Below, piece by piece: positions 26,416 through 35,478 of a stretch of DNA of 64,000 nt. How positions within the stretch are numbered: position 1 is the first letter of the stretch; every line of letters begins with the position of its first letter. The DNA is from Noviherbaspirillum sp. UKPF54 (GTDB lineage: Bacteria > Pseudomonadota > Gammaproteobacteria > Burkholderiales > Burkholderiaceae_D), in assembly GCF_007874125.1 (NCBI RefSeq), contig NZ_CP040128.1, positions 186,001 through 250,000 on the forward strand, read 5' to 3'. The notes beneath the pieces were generated by a model. It saw only the letters and a list, made by a program, of their open reading frames with translations. It did no database searches and had not been told where the DNA came from. The position numbers were made by a program, and so were the translations under genes.

Positions 26416-27438
26416 ATGACGTCAGCGACGAGACGTACCCTACTGGCCGCGCTCGCGGCTACCCCTTTGCTGTCCGTGCGTCAGGCATGGGCCCAGTCCA
26501 CCACCCTCAAGATTTCCCACCAATTTCCCGGCGGGACGATCAACGAAGGGGATTTCCGTGATCGCCTGTGCCGGATGTTCGCAGCGGAAGTCGAGAAGCG
26601 CAGCAAGGGCGGGCTGAAGTTCGAGATTTATCCGGGCGCGTCGCTCATGAAAATCAACGCCCAGATCTCGGCCGTGCGCAAGAGCGCGCTCGACATGTCG
26701 CTGGTGCCGCTGTCGTATGCCGGCGGCGAAATGCCGGAGGTGAATATCGGTCTGATGCCGGGCCTGGTGACATCCTACGAACAGGGCTACGGCTGGAAGA
26801 ACAAGGAAGTCGGCAAGGAGCTCAACAAGTTCTTGAACGACAAAGGGATCGTGGTGGTCAGCTGGGTCTGGCAGGCGGGCGGCATGGCCGCGCGCGGCGC
26901 CAAGCCGATCATCGAGCCGGAAGACGCGAAGGGCCTGAAAATCCGCGGCGGCTCGCGCGAGATGGACATGATGCTCAAGGCCGCGGGCGCCGCGGTCGTC
27001 ACCGGACCGACCAACGAGATCTATGCCGGCATGCAGACCGGCGCGATGGATGCGGCGCTGACGTCGTCTACCTCGCTGATATCCTTCCGCCTGGAAGAGG
27101 TGGCCAAGAGCCTGACCACGGGCCGCGGCGGCGCCTATTGGTTCATGTTCGAGCCGCTGCTCATGTCCAAGGCGGTGTTCGACCGCCTCAGCAAGGAACA
27201 GCAGCAGCTGATCATGACGGTCGGCGCGGAGATGGAGCAATTCGCGCGCAAGTCGGCGCAGGCCGACGACGAAATGGTCGCCACGGTCTACCAGAAGGCT
27301 GGCGCCAAGGTCGCCGACCTGACCCCGGCAGTCGTGAAGAAGTGGCAGGCCATCGCCAGGGATACCGCATGGAAGGACTATGCGGAACGCAATGCCAATT
27401 GCGCCAAGTTGCTCAAGCTGGCGGAGCAGACCCTATGA
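26416..27438 (+). CDS. TRAP transporter substrate-binding protein (DctP family)
   Basis: A 340-residue periplasmic binding protein. The N-terminus (MTSATRRTLLAALAATPLLSVRQAWA) is a cleavable signal with a twin arginine, so Tat export is possible. The mature protein shows the DctP signature: an ISAVRKSALDMSLVP segment and a GLKIRGGSREMDMMLKAAGA region whose arginine usually grips the substrate carboxylate. It hands substrate to the membrane pair encoded next. Location at the head of the mdc operon makes malonate the probable substrate. GGAGAG lies 6-11 bases before the ATG. Its stop overlaps the next start (ATGA). Confidence 0.93.
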   Translation: MTSATRRTLLAALAATPLLSVRQAWAQSTTLKISHQFPGGTINEGDFRDRLCRMFAAEVEKRSKGGLKFEIYPGASLMKINAQISAVRKSALDMSLVPLSYAGGEMPEVNIGLMPGLVTSYEQGYGWKNKEVGKELNKFLNDKGIVVVSWVWQAGGMAARGAKPIIEPEDAKGLKIRGGSREMDMMLKAAGAAVVTGPTNEIYAGMQTGAMDAALTSSTSLISFRLEEVAKSLTTGRGGAYWFMFEPLLMSKAVFDRLSKEQQQLIMTVGAEMEQFARKSAQADDEMVATVYQKAGAKVADLTPAVVKKWQAIARDTAWKDYAERNANCAKLLKLAEQTL

Positions 27439-27989
27439 GCCACGCCATCGAACTGGAGCCGGCCGCGCGGCCGGCGCTGCCTTGCAACCCGGCGCTGGCC
27501 GGCGTGGTGCGCATGCTGGAGCGTGTCAACCGTGCGCTACTTGCGCTGTCCATGCTGGCTATGGTGATCACCGCCGTCGTGCTGACCTATGCGGTCGTGG
27601 TGCGTTACTTCTTCCGCGTGCCGACCGACTGGCAGGACGACGCCACCGTCTTCATGCTGGTCGGCGCGATCTTTTTCAGCTGCGCATACGTGCAGTCATA
27701 TCGCGGGCACATCGGCATCGAGGCCATCGCTTCGGTGCTGCCGCCTGCCGTCAACGCCGTGCGCCTGTTCGTCGTCGACATCGCATCCTTCCTGTTTTGC
27801 GCGTTCTTTTCCTGGAAGTCGTGGACGCTGCTGCATGAAGCCTGGGTTGACGGCCAGACCACCTCGTCTGCGCTCGCGCTGCCGCTGTGGATTCCCTATT
27901 CGATGATGGCGCTCGGCATGACTCTGCTGACCGCGCAACTCTTCGTCCAGGTGCTTATGCACGCATCGACCAAGAGGGAGGCCCGATGA
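27435..27989 (+). CDS. TRAP transporter small permease (DctQ family)
   Basis: A 184-residue membrane protein with four helices and the DctQ pattern VVVRYFFRVPTDWQDDATVFMLVGAIFFS near residues 55-85. It forms the membrane part of the TRAP carrier with the large subunit. Starts and stops overlap by four bases (ATGA) with both neighbours, so translation is probably coupled. The 25-residue Ala/Pro-rich head before the first helix is unremarkable. Confidence 0.92.
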   Translation: MSHAIELEPAARPALPCNPALAGVVRMLERVNRALLALSMLAMVITAVVLTYAVVVRYFFRVPTDWQDDATVFMLVGAIFFSCAYVQSYRGHIGIEAIASVLPPAVNAVRLFVVDIASFLFCAFFSWKSWTLLHEAWVDGQTTSSALALPLWIPYSMMALGMTLLTAQLFVQVLMHASTKREAR

Positions 27990-29335
27990 GCGAACTCCAG
28001 TTGGGCGCCATGTATGGCGCCGTCACCCTGTTCGTGATGTTTTCCGGCATGCCGATCGCGTTTGCCCTCGGCGCGGTCGCGGTCGGCTTCATGTATTTCT
28101 TCATGCCGGCTGCGTCGCTCGATACCGTTACTCAGAACGTGTATGAGGAAATGGCCTCGGTCACGCTGCTGTCGATCCCGCTGTTCATCCTGAAAGGCGC
28201 GGCCATCGGCAAGTCGGCAGCCGGCAGGGATTTGTATTCGGCCATCCATACCTGGTTTCACAAGATCCCGGGGGGCTTGGGCATCGCCAACGTGTTTGCC
28301 TGCGCGCTGTTCGCGGCCATGGCCGGTTCGTCGCCGGCGACCTGTTCTGCGATCGGCTCGGCGGGCATTCCGGAAATGCGCAAGCGCGGCTATTCACCCG
28401 GCTTTGCGGCCGGCATCATCGCCGCCGGCGGCACGCTCGGCATTTTGCTGCCGCCGTCGATCACGATGATCCTCTATGCGGTCGCGGCGGAGCAATCGCT
28501 CGGCCGCCTGTTCCTGGCCGGGATAGGGCCGGGCGTCATGCTGGTGCTGATGTTCGCCGGCTACGCGGTGTACCGCGCCAGGAAGGAATACCGTACCGCG
28601 CTCGCGGTCTATGAGGGCGGTGGCGCCAAGTCGGCCTACCTCGACAACGAGCATTTCACCTTTTCGCAGAAGGTCGAAATGCTGCCGCGCGTGCTGCCCT
28701 TCGTGGTGCTGCTGACCGGCGTGATGATCGCGCTGTATGGTGGCTATGCAACCCCGTCCGAGACCGCCGGCCTGGGGGCGTTGCTGGCGATGGTGCTGAT
28801 CGCGATCGTTTATCGCATCTGGAAGCCGAAGGACTTGTCGCCGATCCTGGCATCGACGATCAAGGAATCGGCCATGCTGCTGATGATCATCGGCATGTCG
28901 CTGCTGTACTCGTATGTGATGAGCTACCTGCATATCAGCCAGTCGGCGGCGCAATGGGTGGTGGGCCTGGCGCTGTCCAAATGGCTGCTGCTGGCGGTGA
29001 TCCTGCTCATGGTCATCGTGCTCGGCTTCTTCCTGCCGCCGGTATCGATCATCCTGATGACCGCGCCGATCATCCTGCCGCCGCTGAAAGCGGCCGGTTT
29101 CGACCTGATCTGGTTCGGCATCGTCATGACCATCGTGATGGAGATGGGATTGATCCATCCGCCGGTCGGGCTGAACATCTTCGTGATCAAGAACATCGCG
29201 CCGGATATTCCGTTGAAGGACGTGATCTGGGGCGTGATGCCGTTCGTGGTGCTGATGTTCGCTGCCGTGCTGCTGCTGTGCGTCTTCCCGCAGATCGCCG
29301 TCAGCCTGCCGGACATCGTGATGGGAGCCAAATAG
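27986..29335 (+). CDS. TRAP transporter large permease (DctM family)
   Basis: A 449-residue integral membrane protein with about twelve helices. It is the sodium-coupled transport subunit of a TRAP system. Family marks are AAMAGSSPATCSAIGSAGIPEMRKRGYSPGFAAGIIAAGGTLGILLPPSI near residues 110-160 and EMGLIHPPVGLNIFVIKNIAP near 390-415. The frame is open upstream, but ATG 27986 (overlapping the dctQ stop) gives the normal N-terminus. mdcA starts directly after its stop codon, with no gap, so the transporter and decarboxylase are one transcription unit. Confidence 0.94.
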   Translation: MSELQLGAMYGAVTLFVMFSGMPIAFALGAVAVGFMYFFMPAASLDTVTQNVYEEMASVTLLSIPLFILKGAAIGKSAAGRDLYSAIHTWFHKIPGGLGIANVFACALFAAMAGSSPATCSAIGSAGIPEMRKRGYSPGFAAGIIAAGGTLGILLPPSITMILYAVAAEQSLGRLFLAGIGPGVMLVLMFAGYAVYRARKEYRTALAVYEGGGAKSAYLDNEHFTFSQKVEMLPRVLPFVVLLTGVMIALYGGYATPSETAGLGALLAMVLIAIVYRIWKPKDLSPILASTIKESAMLLMIIGMSLLYSYVMSYLHISQSAAQWVVGLALSKWLLLAVILLMVIVLGFFLPPVSIILMTAPIILPPLKAAGFDLIWFGIVMTIVMEMGLIHPPVGLNIFVIKNIAPDIPLKDVIWGVMPFVVLMFAAVLLLCVFPQIAVSLPDIVMGAK

Positions 29336-31003
29336 ATGGGCGCGAACGATCGTATCTGGAACACCCAGCAGACCAATCGCGCCGAACGCCTGGGCCGGGC
29401 CCGGGCGGCGCTTGGCCCGGCGCTGACAGGAAAGCTGTGCGCGACCGACAAGATCACCGAGCTGTTGCACCAGGTGCTGGAGCCGGGAGATCGCGTATGC
29501 CTGGAAGGGAACAACCAGAAGCAGGCGGACTTTCTCAGCAAGGCGCTGGCCAGCCTCGACGCGCAGCGCGTCAACCGGTTGCACATGCTGCTGTCGGTGA
29601 TCGCGCTGCCGGAGCACCTCGACGTGTTCGAGCGGGGTATCGCGTCGAAGCTCGACTTTTCATTCTCCGGCCCGCAGGCCGGTCGGCTGGCCAAGCTGGC
29701 GTCCTCCGGCAAGCTCAATATCGGTGCGATTCACACCTACCTCGAACTGTTCGGACGCTATTTCGTCGACCTGACGCCGCGCGTATGCCTGATCGCGGCG
29801 CAGGCCGCCGACCGCAACGGCAATCTGTATACCGGGCCGAACACCGAGGATACGCCGGCCATCGTCGAGGCCACCGCGTTCAAGAGTGGCATCGTGATCG
29901 CGCAGGTCAATGAAGTCGTGGATACGCTGCCGCGCGTCGACATCCCGGCCGACTGGGTCGACTTCGTGGTCGCCGCGCCGACGCCGCACTATATCGAACC
30001 GCTGTTTACGCGCGATCCGGCGCAGATTTCGGAAATCCAGGTGTTGATGGCGATGATGGCCATCAAGGGCATCTATGCCGAATACCAGGTCGAAAGCCTG
30101 AACCACGGCATCGGCTTCGATACTGCGGCCATCGAGCTGCTGCTGCCGACCTATGCCGCGTCGCTCGGCTTGAAAGGCAAGATCGCCAGCCACTGGGCGT
30201 TGAATCCGCACCCGGCGCTGATCCCGGCGATTGAAGCCGGCTTCGTCGAATCGGTGCATTCGTTCGGCTCCGAACTGGGCATGGAAGAGTACATCCGCGC
30301 CCGGCCCGACGTGTTCTTCGTCGGACCCGACGGCGGCATGCGCAGCAACCGCGCCTTGTGCCAGGCCGCCGGCCATTACGCGTGTGACATGTTCATCGGC
30401 TCCACGCTGCAGATCGACTTGCAGGGAAATTCCTCGACCGCCACGCTGGGCCGTATCTCCGGCTTCGGCGGCGCGCCCAACATGGGCGCCGACGCACGCG
30501 GCCGCCGGCATGTCAGCGAGGCCTGGCTGAAAGCCGGGCGCGAGGCGCGCTCCGGAAAGAACCTGATCCCGCGCGGCCAGAAACTGGTGGTGCAGATGGT
30601 CGAGACCTTCCGCGAGCACATGCAGCCGGCCTTCGTCGAGACGCTCGATGCATGGCAGCTGGCGGAACAGGCCGGCATGGCGATTCCACCGGTGATGATC
30701 TATGGCGAGGATGTGACGCACATCCTGACCGAGGAGGGCATTGCGAACCTGCTGCTGTGCCGCACCGATGAGGAGCGCGAGCAGGCGATCCGCGGCGTGG
30801 CAGGTTATACGCCGGTCGGGCTCGGACGCGACAAGCGCATGGTGGAAAACCTGCGCGACCGCGGCATCATCCGCCGCGCCGAAGACCTTGGCATCGACAA
30901 GCGCATCGCTACGCGCGACCTGCTTGCGGCGAAGAACATGAAAGACCTGGTGCGCGCATCCGGCGGTTTGTACGATCCGCCCAAACGTTTCAGGAACTGG
31001 TAG
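29336..31003 (+). CDS. mdcA: Malonate decarboxylase alpha subunit (ACP transferase)
   Basis: A 555-residue CoA-transferase-like subunit. It exchanges acetate on the acyl-carrier protein for malonate: acetyl-S-ACP + malonate gives malonyl-S-ACP + acetate. Length and segments (RIWNTQQTNRAERLGRA at the start, GMEEYIRARPDVFFVGPDGGMRSNRALCQAAGHYACDMFIGSTLQIDLQGNSSTAT in the centre, GLYDPPKRFRNW at the end) match MdcA. The ATG immediately follows the dctM stop. Cytoplasmic; it works as a complex with MdcC, MdcD and MdcE. Confidence 0.97.
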   Translation: MGANDRIWNTQQTNRAERLGRARAALGPALTGKLCATDKITELLHQVLEPGDRVCLEGNNQKQADFLSKALASLDAQRVNRLHMLLSVIALPEHLDVFERGIASKLDFSFSGPQAGRLAKLASSGKLNIGAIHTYLELFGRYFVDLTPRVCLIAAQAADRNGNLYTGPNTEDTPAIVEATAFKSGIVIAQVNEVVDTLPRVDIPADWVDFVVAAPTPHYIEPLFTRDPAQISEIQVLMAMMAIKGIYAEYQVESLNHGIGFDTAAIELLLPTYAASLGLKGKIASHWALNPHPALIPAIEAGFVESVHSFGSELGMEEYIRARPDVFFVGPDGGMRSNRALCQAAGHYACDMFIGSTLQIDLQGNSSTATLGRISGFGGAPNMGADARGRRHVSEAWLKAGREARSGKNLIPRGQKLVVQMVETFREHMQPAFVETLDAWQLAEQAGMAIPPVMIYGEDVTHILTEEGIANLLLCRTDEEREQAIRGVAGYTPVGLGRDKRMVENLRDRGIIRRAEDLGIDKRIATRDLLAAKNMKDLVRASGGLYDPPKRFRNW

Positions 31004-31011
31004 GGGCCGAT

Positions 31012-31323
31012 ATGGAAAGCTTGAAATTCCGCTTCAAGAACGGCCGGCACGACGGCGGCTCGCGGCCGCAGCTGGTCGGCGTGGTCAGCTCGGGCAATCT
31101 CGAAGTGCTGATCGAACCGGTGCCGCTGAACGGCGCGTGCGAGATCGAAGTGAAAACCGCGGCGCACGGCTTTGGCGCGATATGGGAGGCGGTGATGACC
31201 GATTTTCACGCGCGCTGGCCGCTCGCCAATACGCGTATTTCGATCAACGACATGGGGGCGACGCCTGCCGTCGTCAGCCTGCGCCTGGACCAGGCGGTGG
31301 AAACGATGCTGGGAGCCGCATGA
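31012..31323 (+). CDS. mdcC: Malonate decarboxylase acyl-carrier protein (delta subunit)
   Basis: A 103-residue carrier protein. It bears the unusual 2'-(5''-phosphoribosyl)-3'-dephospho-CoA group on a serine, instead of phosphopantetheine. The attachment site is in VVSSGNLEVLIEP; Ser27, next to Gly, is the expected residue (Ser26 is adjacent). The acyl group is loaded by MdcA or MdcH and decarboxylated by MdcD-MdcE. It starts eight bases after mdcA. Its stop overlaps the ATG of mdcD. Confidence 0.96.
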   Translation: MESLKFRFKNGRHDGGSRPQLVGVVSSGNLEVLIEPVPLNGACEIEVKTAAHGFGAIWEAVMTDFHARWPLANTRISINDMGATPAVVSLRLDQAVETMLGAA

Positions 31324-32216
31324 TGAAAAGTTACATGGAAGCGAGCGCGCGCGAACGCATTCAGCAGCTGCTCGACGCCGGTTCGTTCGTCGAATTGCTG
31401 CCGCCGGCGGCGCGCATGATGAGCCCGCACCTGGAGCAGCTCGACGCGCCGGTGTCGTTCGACGACGGCGTGGTGATCGGGCATGGCACTTTGGACGGGA
31501 AGAGAGTGTTTGCGGCTTCCCAGGAGGGTGGTTTCATGGGCGGCGCGGTGGGCGAAGTGCACGGTGCCAAGCTCGTCGGCCTGCTTAAGCGCGCGATGCT
31601 CGAGCGCGCGGACGCGGTGCTGCTGCTGCTGGAAACCGGCGGCGTGCGCCTGCATGAAGCCAATGCCGGCCTGATCGCGGTATCGGAGGTCATGCGCGCG
31701 GTGCTCGACGTGCGCGCTTCGGGCATTCCCGTGGTGGTGCTGGTGGGCGGATCGAACGGCTGCTTCGGTGGCATGGGCATCGTCGCGCGCTGCGCCAATG
31801 CGATCGTGATGTCGGAAGAAGGCAGGCTCGCGATGTCGGGACCGGAAGTGATCGAAACGGCCAATGGCGTCGAGGAATTCGATTCGCGCGATCGCGCACT
31901 GGTGTGGCGCACGACCGGCGGCAAGCACCGTTATCTGATTGGCGACTGCCAATACCTCGTCGCCGACGACATCGGCGCCTTTCGCACGACCGCGGCCGTG
32001 GCGATCGACGCCTGCGCCCGAGACGGCGTCGAGCTGACGCTGTCTGCGCTGGAAGCGGAGCAGAACTTGCTGGAACTGCGCCTGCAGGCCTTCGGCACGA
32101 AATCCGATCCTCTGGAGATCTGGGAGCAAATGGGCGTGCCGCAACCGCGACAGGTGCCGATGCTGGAGGCCGATCCCTTTCGCCGCATGGCTGACCAATA
32201 CAGGATGGGAGCTTGA
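31320..32216 (+). CDS. mdcD: Malonate decarboxylase beta subunit
   Basis: A 298-residue carboxyltransferase-fold (crotonase superfamily) subunit. With MdcE it decarboxylates malonyl-S-ACP to acetyl-S-ACP. Typical MdcD segments are SQEGGFMGGAVGEVHGAKL, ETGGVRLHEANAGLIAVSE and GNGCFGGMG-type GGSNGCFGGMGI. The start is ATG 31320 or the second ATG at 31323 (ATGATG); the first overlaps the mdcC stop. No biotin protein, sodium pump or MadB-like membrane subunit is nearby, so this is the biotin-independent, soluble type. Confidence 0.96.
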   Translation: MMKSYMEASARERIQQLLDAGSFVELLPPAARMMSPHLEQLDAPVSFDDGVVIGHGTLDGKRVFAASQEGGFMGGAVGEVHGAKLVGLLKRAMLERADAVLLLLETGGVRLHEANAGLIAVSEVMRAVLDVRASGIPVVVLVGGSNGCFGGMGIVARCANAIVMSEEGRLAMSGPEVIETANGVEEFDSRDRALVWRTTGGKHRYLIGDCQYLVADDIGAFRTTAAVAIDACARDGVELTLSALEAEQNLLELRLQAFGTKSDPLEIWEQMGVPQPRQVPMLEADPFRRMADQYRMGA

Positions 32217-32218
32217 GC

Positions 32219-32935
32219 ATGGATTGGAAAACACTCGCAGCGCAGCTTTTTCCGCAAGGGCACAGCATCGTCGAACAGGACTTCTTTTTGTCGGGAAAGG
32301 CCGAGGTCGACGGCAAGCCGGTGGCAGTCATCGGCACCACAGGGCATACCGCGATCGGCGTGGAGATTGCGCTGGCCCAGGCGAAGGCAGTACTGGCCAC
32401 GGTCCGCCACCACCCGGGGCGCCCGATCGTGATCCTGGTCGATACCCAGGGGCAGCGCCTGCGGCATCGCGACGAAATGCTCGGCATTAACAGCTACATG
32501 GCGCACCTGGGGAAATGCATCGAACTGGCGCGCCGCAGCGGGCACAGGGTCGTGGCCCTGGTCTATGACCAGGCGCTGTCGGGCGGGTTCATCACCAGCG
32601 GGCTGATGGCCGACGCCTGTTACGCGCTGCCCGACGCGACTATCCGCGTGATGGCACTGCCGGCGATGGCGCGCATTACCAAGGTACCGGAAGAAAAGCT
32701 GGTGGAGCTGGCGAAGTCCAACCCGGTTTTCGCGCCCGGGGCCGAGAACTATTTCGTCATGGGCGGCATCGAGGCGATCTGGAAGGATGACCTCGCGCGC
32801 AATCTGGCGCAGGCAATGGCACAGGCCGCCACCACTGATCGGCGCAGCGCGCACGGAATGGCGCGCGGCGGCCGGCGCAGTGCACAGCGGGTGATGGATG
32901 CGGTGATCGCCGATGGCCAGCCTCGCGCGGCATAG
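32219..32935 (+). CDS. mdcE: Malonate decarboxylase gamma subunit
   Basis: A 238-residue partner of MdcD in the decarboxylase core. The segments VIGTTGHTAIGVEIALAQAKAVLATV, VDTQGQRLRHRDEMLGINSYMAHLGKCIELAR and YDQALSGGFITSGLMADACYALPDA are characteristic. ATG 32219 is chosen: GGGAG lies seven bases upstream, whereas the TTG at 32213 would be only one base from it. The end overlaps mdcG by 23 bases. Confidence 0.95.
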   Translation: MDWKTLAAQLFPQGHSIVEQDFFLSGKAEVDGKPVAVIGTTGHTAIGVEIALAQAKAVLATVRHHPGRPIVILVDTQGQRLRHRDEMLGINSYMAHLGKCIELARRSGHRVVALVYDQALSGGFITSGLMADACYALPDATIRVMALPAMARITKVPEEKLVELAKSNPVFAPGAENYFVMGGIEAIWKDDLARNLAQAMAQAATTDRRSAHGMARGGRRSAQRVMDAVIADGQPRAA

Positions 32936-33599
32936 CCTGGTCTGGCTTGAGCCGGAAGGCTGGAAGGAGGCGCTCGATGCGGCGGGCGATTCTTGCCGCG
33001 AGGGCCTTGCCTGCTGGGGCGCGCGTGACTGGCCGGCCATCGTGCGGCGCTGCGACGACGACGCGGCGCCGGACCAGGTCTGCCTCGGCGTCGCGCTTCC
33101 TCCCGATCCCGTATCGGGCGCCAAGCGGCGCATCGCGCTTCGCGCTCGCCAGGAGCTGGTAAAAAAAAGCCTGGCTCCGTTGAACCTGGAGCACGCCGTA
33201 CCGGACATGCCTGGTGCGTGGCAGCCGCACCTGGCTGCGCTGTGCGAGCAGGCCGGCGCTGCCGGCATCGGCTTCAGGGTCTACGGCTCGGCGGCCATGC
33301 AGCACCTGACGGGCGAGTCGTATCTGACGCCATCGTCCGACCTCGATCTGCTTTTCCTGCCGACGACAAGTGCGCAGCTGGCGGCAGGACTCGCGCTGTT
33401 GTCGGTCCATACCGGCGCGGTGCCGCTCGACGGCGAAATCGTGTTCCCGTCCGGCCATGCTGTGGCATGGAAGGAATGGCTCGGTGCGCAGCGGGCGCAA
33501 ACCGGATGCCGCGTGCTGGCAAAGGAGCTGCATGCGGTGCGCTTGATGAAACCGCAGGATTTGCTCGACACCCTGGAAGATCGCTCATGCATCCATTAG
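32913..33599 (+). CDS. mdcG: Malonate decarboxylase holo-ACP synthase
   Basis: A 228-residue nucleotidyltransferase-fold enzyme. It transfers the phosphoribosyl-dephospho-CoA group, made by MdcB, onto apo-MdcC. The catalytic pattern GSAAMQHLTGESYLTPSSDLDLLFLP (about 128-153) carries the paired aspartates of this fold. The last part (LLSVHTGAVPLDGEIVFPSGHAVAWKEW) is typical of MdcG. It overlaps mdcE by 23 bases and mdcB by 13, indicating tight coupling. Confidence 0.94.
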   Translation: MASLARHSLVWLEPEGWKEALDAAGDSCREGLACWGARDWPAIVRRCDDDAAPDQVCLGVALPPDPVSGAKRRIALRARQELVKKSLAPLNLEHAVPDMPGAWQPHLAALCEQAGAAGIGFRVYGSAAMQHLTGESYLTPSSDLDLLFLPTTSAQLAAGLALLSVHTGAVPLDGEIVFPSGHAVAWKEWLGAQRAQTGCRVLAKELHAVRLMKPQDLLDTLEDRSCIH

Positions 33600-34519
33600 C
33601 GCCAATGTTGGCCGGCCTGGCCGAAACGCGTCCGGCCGCGCCCGGCAAGACCTTCAGCATCGCTCTGGCCCGTCAGCAGCGGCGCACCTGCCTGGCAGTG
33701 GGGCGCATGGCGGTGCAAAGCCTGTACGACGAACTGATGTTGTATCCGAAGCCGGGGCTGGTATCGGCGGTGGACAACGGCAGCCACGACGACATGAATG
33801 CCGGGACTTTCATGCGCAGCATGTTTTCGCTCAGGCATTACTTCATCGCGATCACGCAAGCCGGCATGAATGACGCCCCGTTTTCCGAACTCAAGCGGCT
33901 CGGCATCAAGGCGGAACAATCCATGTTGCGCACCACAGGCGGAATCAACACGCATCGCGGCGCGATTTTCGCTCTCGGCATGTTGTGCGCGGCGGTGGGA
34001 CATTGTCATTCCCGGCGCGTTACCCTTTCCGCGCGGGCGATTCGCGCTGCCTTGCTGAGTCAGTGGGGCGAGGCATTGCAGGCGCATACGCGGGCGGAGT
34101 CGAACGGATCGCACGGCCAGCTGGTAGCGGCCATGCATGCCGCGAGCGGCGCACGCGAGGAGGCGGCCCAGGGGTTCCCGGCAGTGTTCGACATCGCGCT
34201 GCCGGCGCTATGGCGTACGCTGGACGGGAGCCTGTGCTGGGAGCGTGCCCGGATCGACGCATTGTTTGCGCTCATGGCGCACATCAGCGATACCAATGTC
34301 TACTACCGGCGCGGAGCGGCGGGCGCCGGGCTGGTGCGCGAGCACGCGCGGCGCTTCATCGCGCGCGGCGGCACCTGCTGCGCCGACTGGCGGGCCCATG
34401 CGCAGGACTGCCATCGCATCTTCACCGGACAACGCCTGTCTCCCGGCGGCGCGGCCGATCTGCTGGCCGCCGCCTGCTTCATTCACAAGGCGACGGGGCG
34501 CTTGCCGCGCAGCCGATGA
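33587..34519 (+). CDS. mdcB: Triphosphoribosyl-dephospho-CoA synthase
   Basis: A 310-residue CitG/MdcB-family enzyme. It makes 2'-(5''-triphosphoribosyl)-3'-dephospho-CoA from ATP and dephospho-CoA, the precursor used by MdcG. The segments YDELMLYPKPGLVSAVDNGSHDDMNAGTFMRS (about 47-78) and GGINTHRGAIFALG (about 118-131) are diagnostic. The frame is open upstream, but ATG 33587 inside the mdcG end gives the expected length. mdcH begins 12 bases after its stop. Confidence 0.94.
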   Translation: MHPLAPMLAGLAETRPAAPGKTFSIALARQQRRTCLAVGRMAVQSLYDELMLYPKPGLVSAVDNGSHDDMNAGTFMRSMFSLRHYFIAITQAGMNDAPFSELKRLGIKAEQSMLRTTGGINTHRGAIFALGMLCAAVGHCHSRRVTLSARAIRAALLSQWGEALQAHTRAESNGSHGQLVAAMHAASGAREEAAQGFPAVFDIALPALWRTLDGSLCWERARIDALFALMAHISDTNVYYRRGAAGAGLVREHARRFIARGGTCCADWRAHAQDCHRIFTGQRLSPGGAADLLAAACFIHKATGRLPRSR

Positions 34520-34531
34520 CCGGAAAATACG

Positions 34532-35470
34532 ATGACGAACCGTTTTGCCATACTTTGTCCCGGGCAGGGAGCGCAGCATGCGCAGATGTTCGATCTGGTC
34601 GACGCGCGGCGGCGGGAGGATCTGTTCGCGCGCTGGCATCTGGAGCAGGCGCTGGGCATGACGCCGGCCGCGGCCCTGGCCGGCGGCGTCGTGTTTGCAA
34701 ACCGTGTCGCGCAGCCGCTCATCGTTGCTGCGCAAATGGCGGTGTGGAGCGTGCTGCGGGACCTGCTGCCGGCGCCGGTGCTGGCTGCAGGGTACAGCAT
34801 CGGTGAATTGTCCGCGTGCGCTGTCGCGGGCGCGATCTCGGAGGCCGATGTCATTGCGCTGGCCGCTTCGCGCGCTCGCCTGATGGATGTCTGCGCCTCC
34901 GGATCGGCCGCTCAGGCCATGCTTGCGTTGCCCAGCCTCGATGGCGCGCAGGTCAGGAAGATGATCGCCGGCTGCGACCTGTTCATCGCGATCGAAACCG
35001 GCAAAGACAGCGTGATCGTCGGCGGCGCACGCGAGGCCGCGCTCGAACTGCAAAAGACGGTGCATCGCGCCGGCGAGCGTGCATGCCTGCTGCCGGTGGA
35101 AGTGGCGTCGCACACGCCGTTGATGGCTGCGGCGGCTGAGGCATTTGCGCGCGAGTTGGACATGCGCGGACTGCGCGATCCGCGCTTCCCCGTTCTGGCC
35201 GGCATTTCCGCGCAAATGCTTTATCGGAAACAGGACGTGCTGGATTGCCTTGCGCGCCAGATCGCCGAGACCATTCGCTGGATGGAGTGCATGGATGCAT
35301 GCGCGGAGGCGGGCGTGACGGTTGCTCTGGAACTGGGACCGGGAACGGCTTTGTCGCGTATGATGCAGGCGCGCCATCCCGATATCCAATGCCGCTCGAT
35401 TGCCGACTTCCGGACGATCGAAGGCATCACGAAATGGGTTGAGCGCCAGATTAGCCACAATCATTCATAG
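34532..35470 (+). CDS. mdcH: Malonyl-CoA:ACP transacylase of malonate decarboxylase (epsilon)
   Basis: A 312-residue FabD-like acyltransferase. It primes the carrier protein with malonyl from malonyl-CoA so the catalytic cycle can begin. The N-terminal CPGQGAQ segment and the nucleophile elbow GYSIGE (Ser89) are intact, and HTPLMAAAAEAF supplies the second active-site histidine. It is the last of the seven mdc genes; the BASS carrier gene follows after eight bases. Confidence 0.93.
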   Translation: MTNRFAILCPGQGAQHAQMFDLVDARRREDLFARWHLEQALGMTPAAALAGGVVFANRVAQPLIVAAQMAVWSVLRDLLPAPVLAAGYSIGELSACAVAGAISEADVIALAASRARLMDVCASGSAAQAMLALPSLDGAQVRKMIAGCDLFIAIETGKDSVIVGGAREAALELQKTVHRAGERACLLPVEVASHTPLMAAAAEAFARELDMRGLRDPRFPVLAGISAQMLYRKQDVLDCLARQIAETIRWMECMDACAEAGVTVALELGPGTALSRMMQARHPDIQCRSIADFRTIEGITKWVERQISHNHS

Positions 35471-35478
35471 TCAACCGC

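Noticed and set aside
29336..31003. mdcA read as an ordinary CoA-transferase of another pathway
   Set aside because: The neighbouring mdcC, D, E, G, B and H genes and the length fix it as the malonate decarboxylase alpha subunit.
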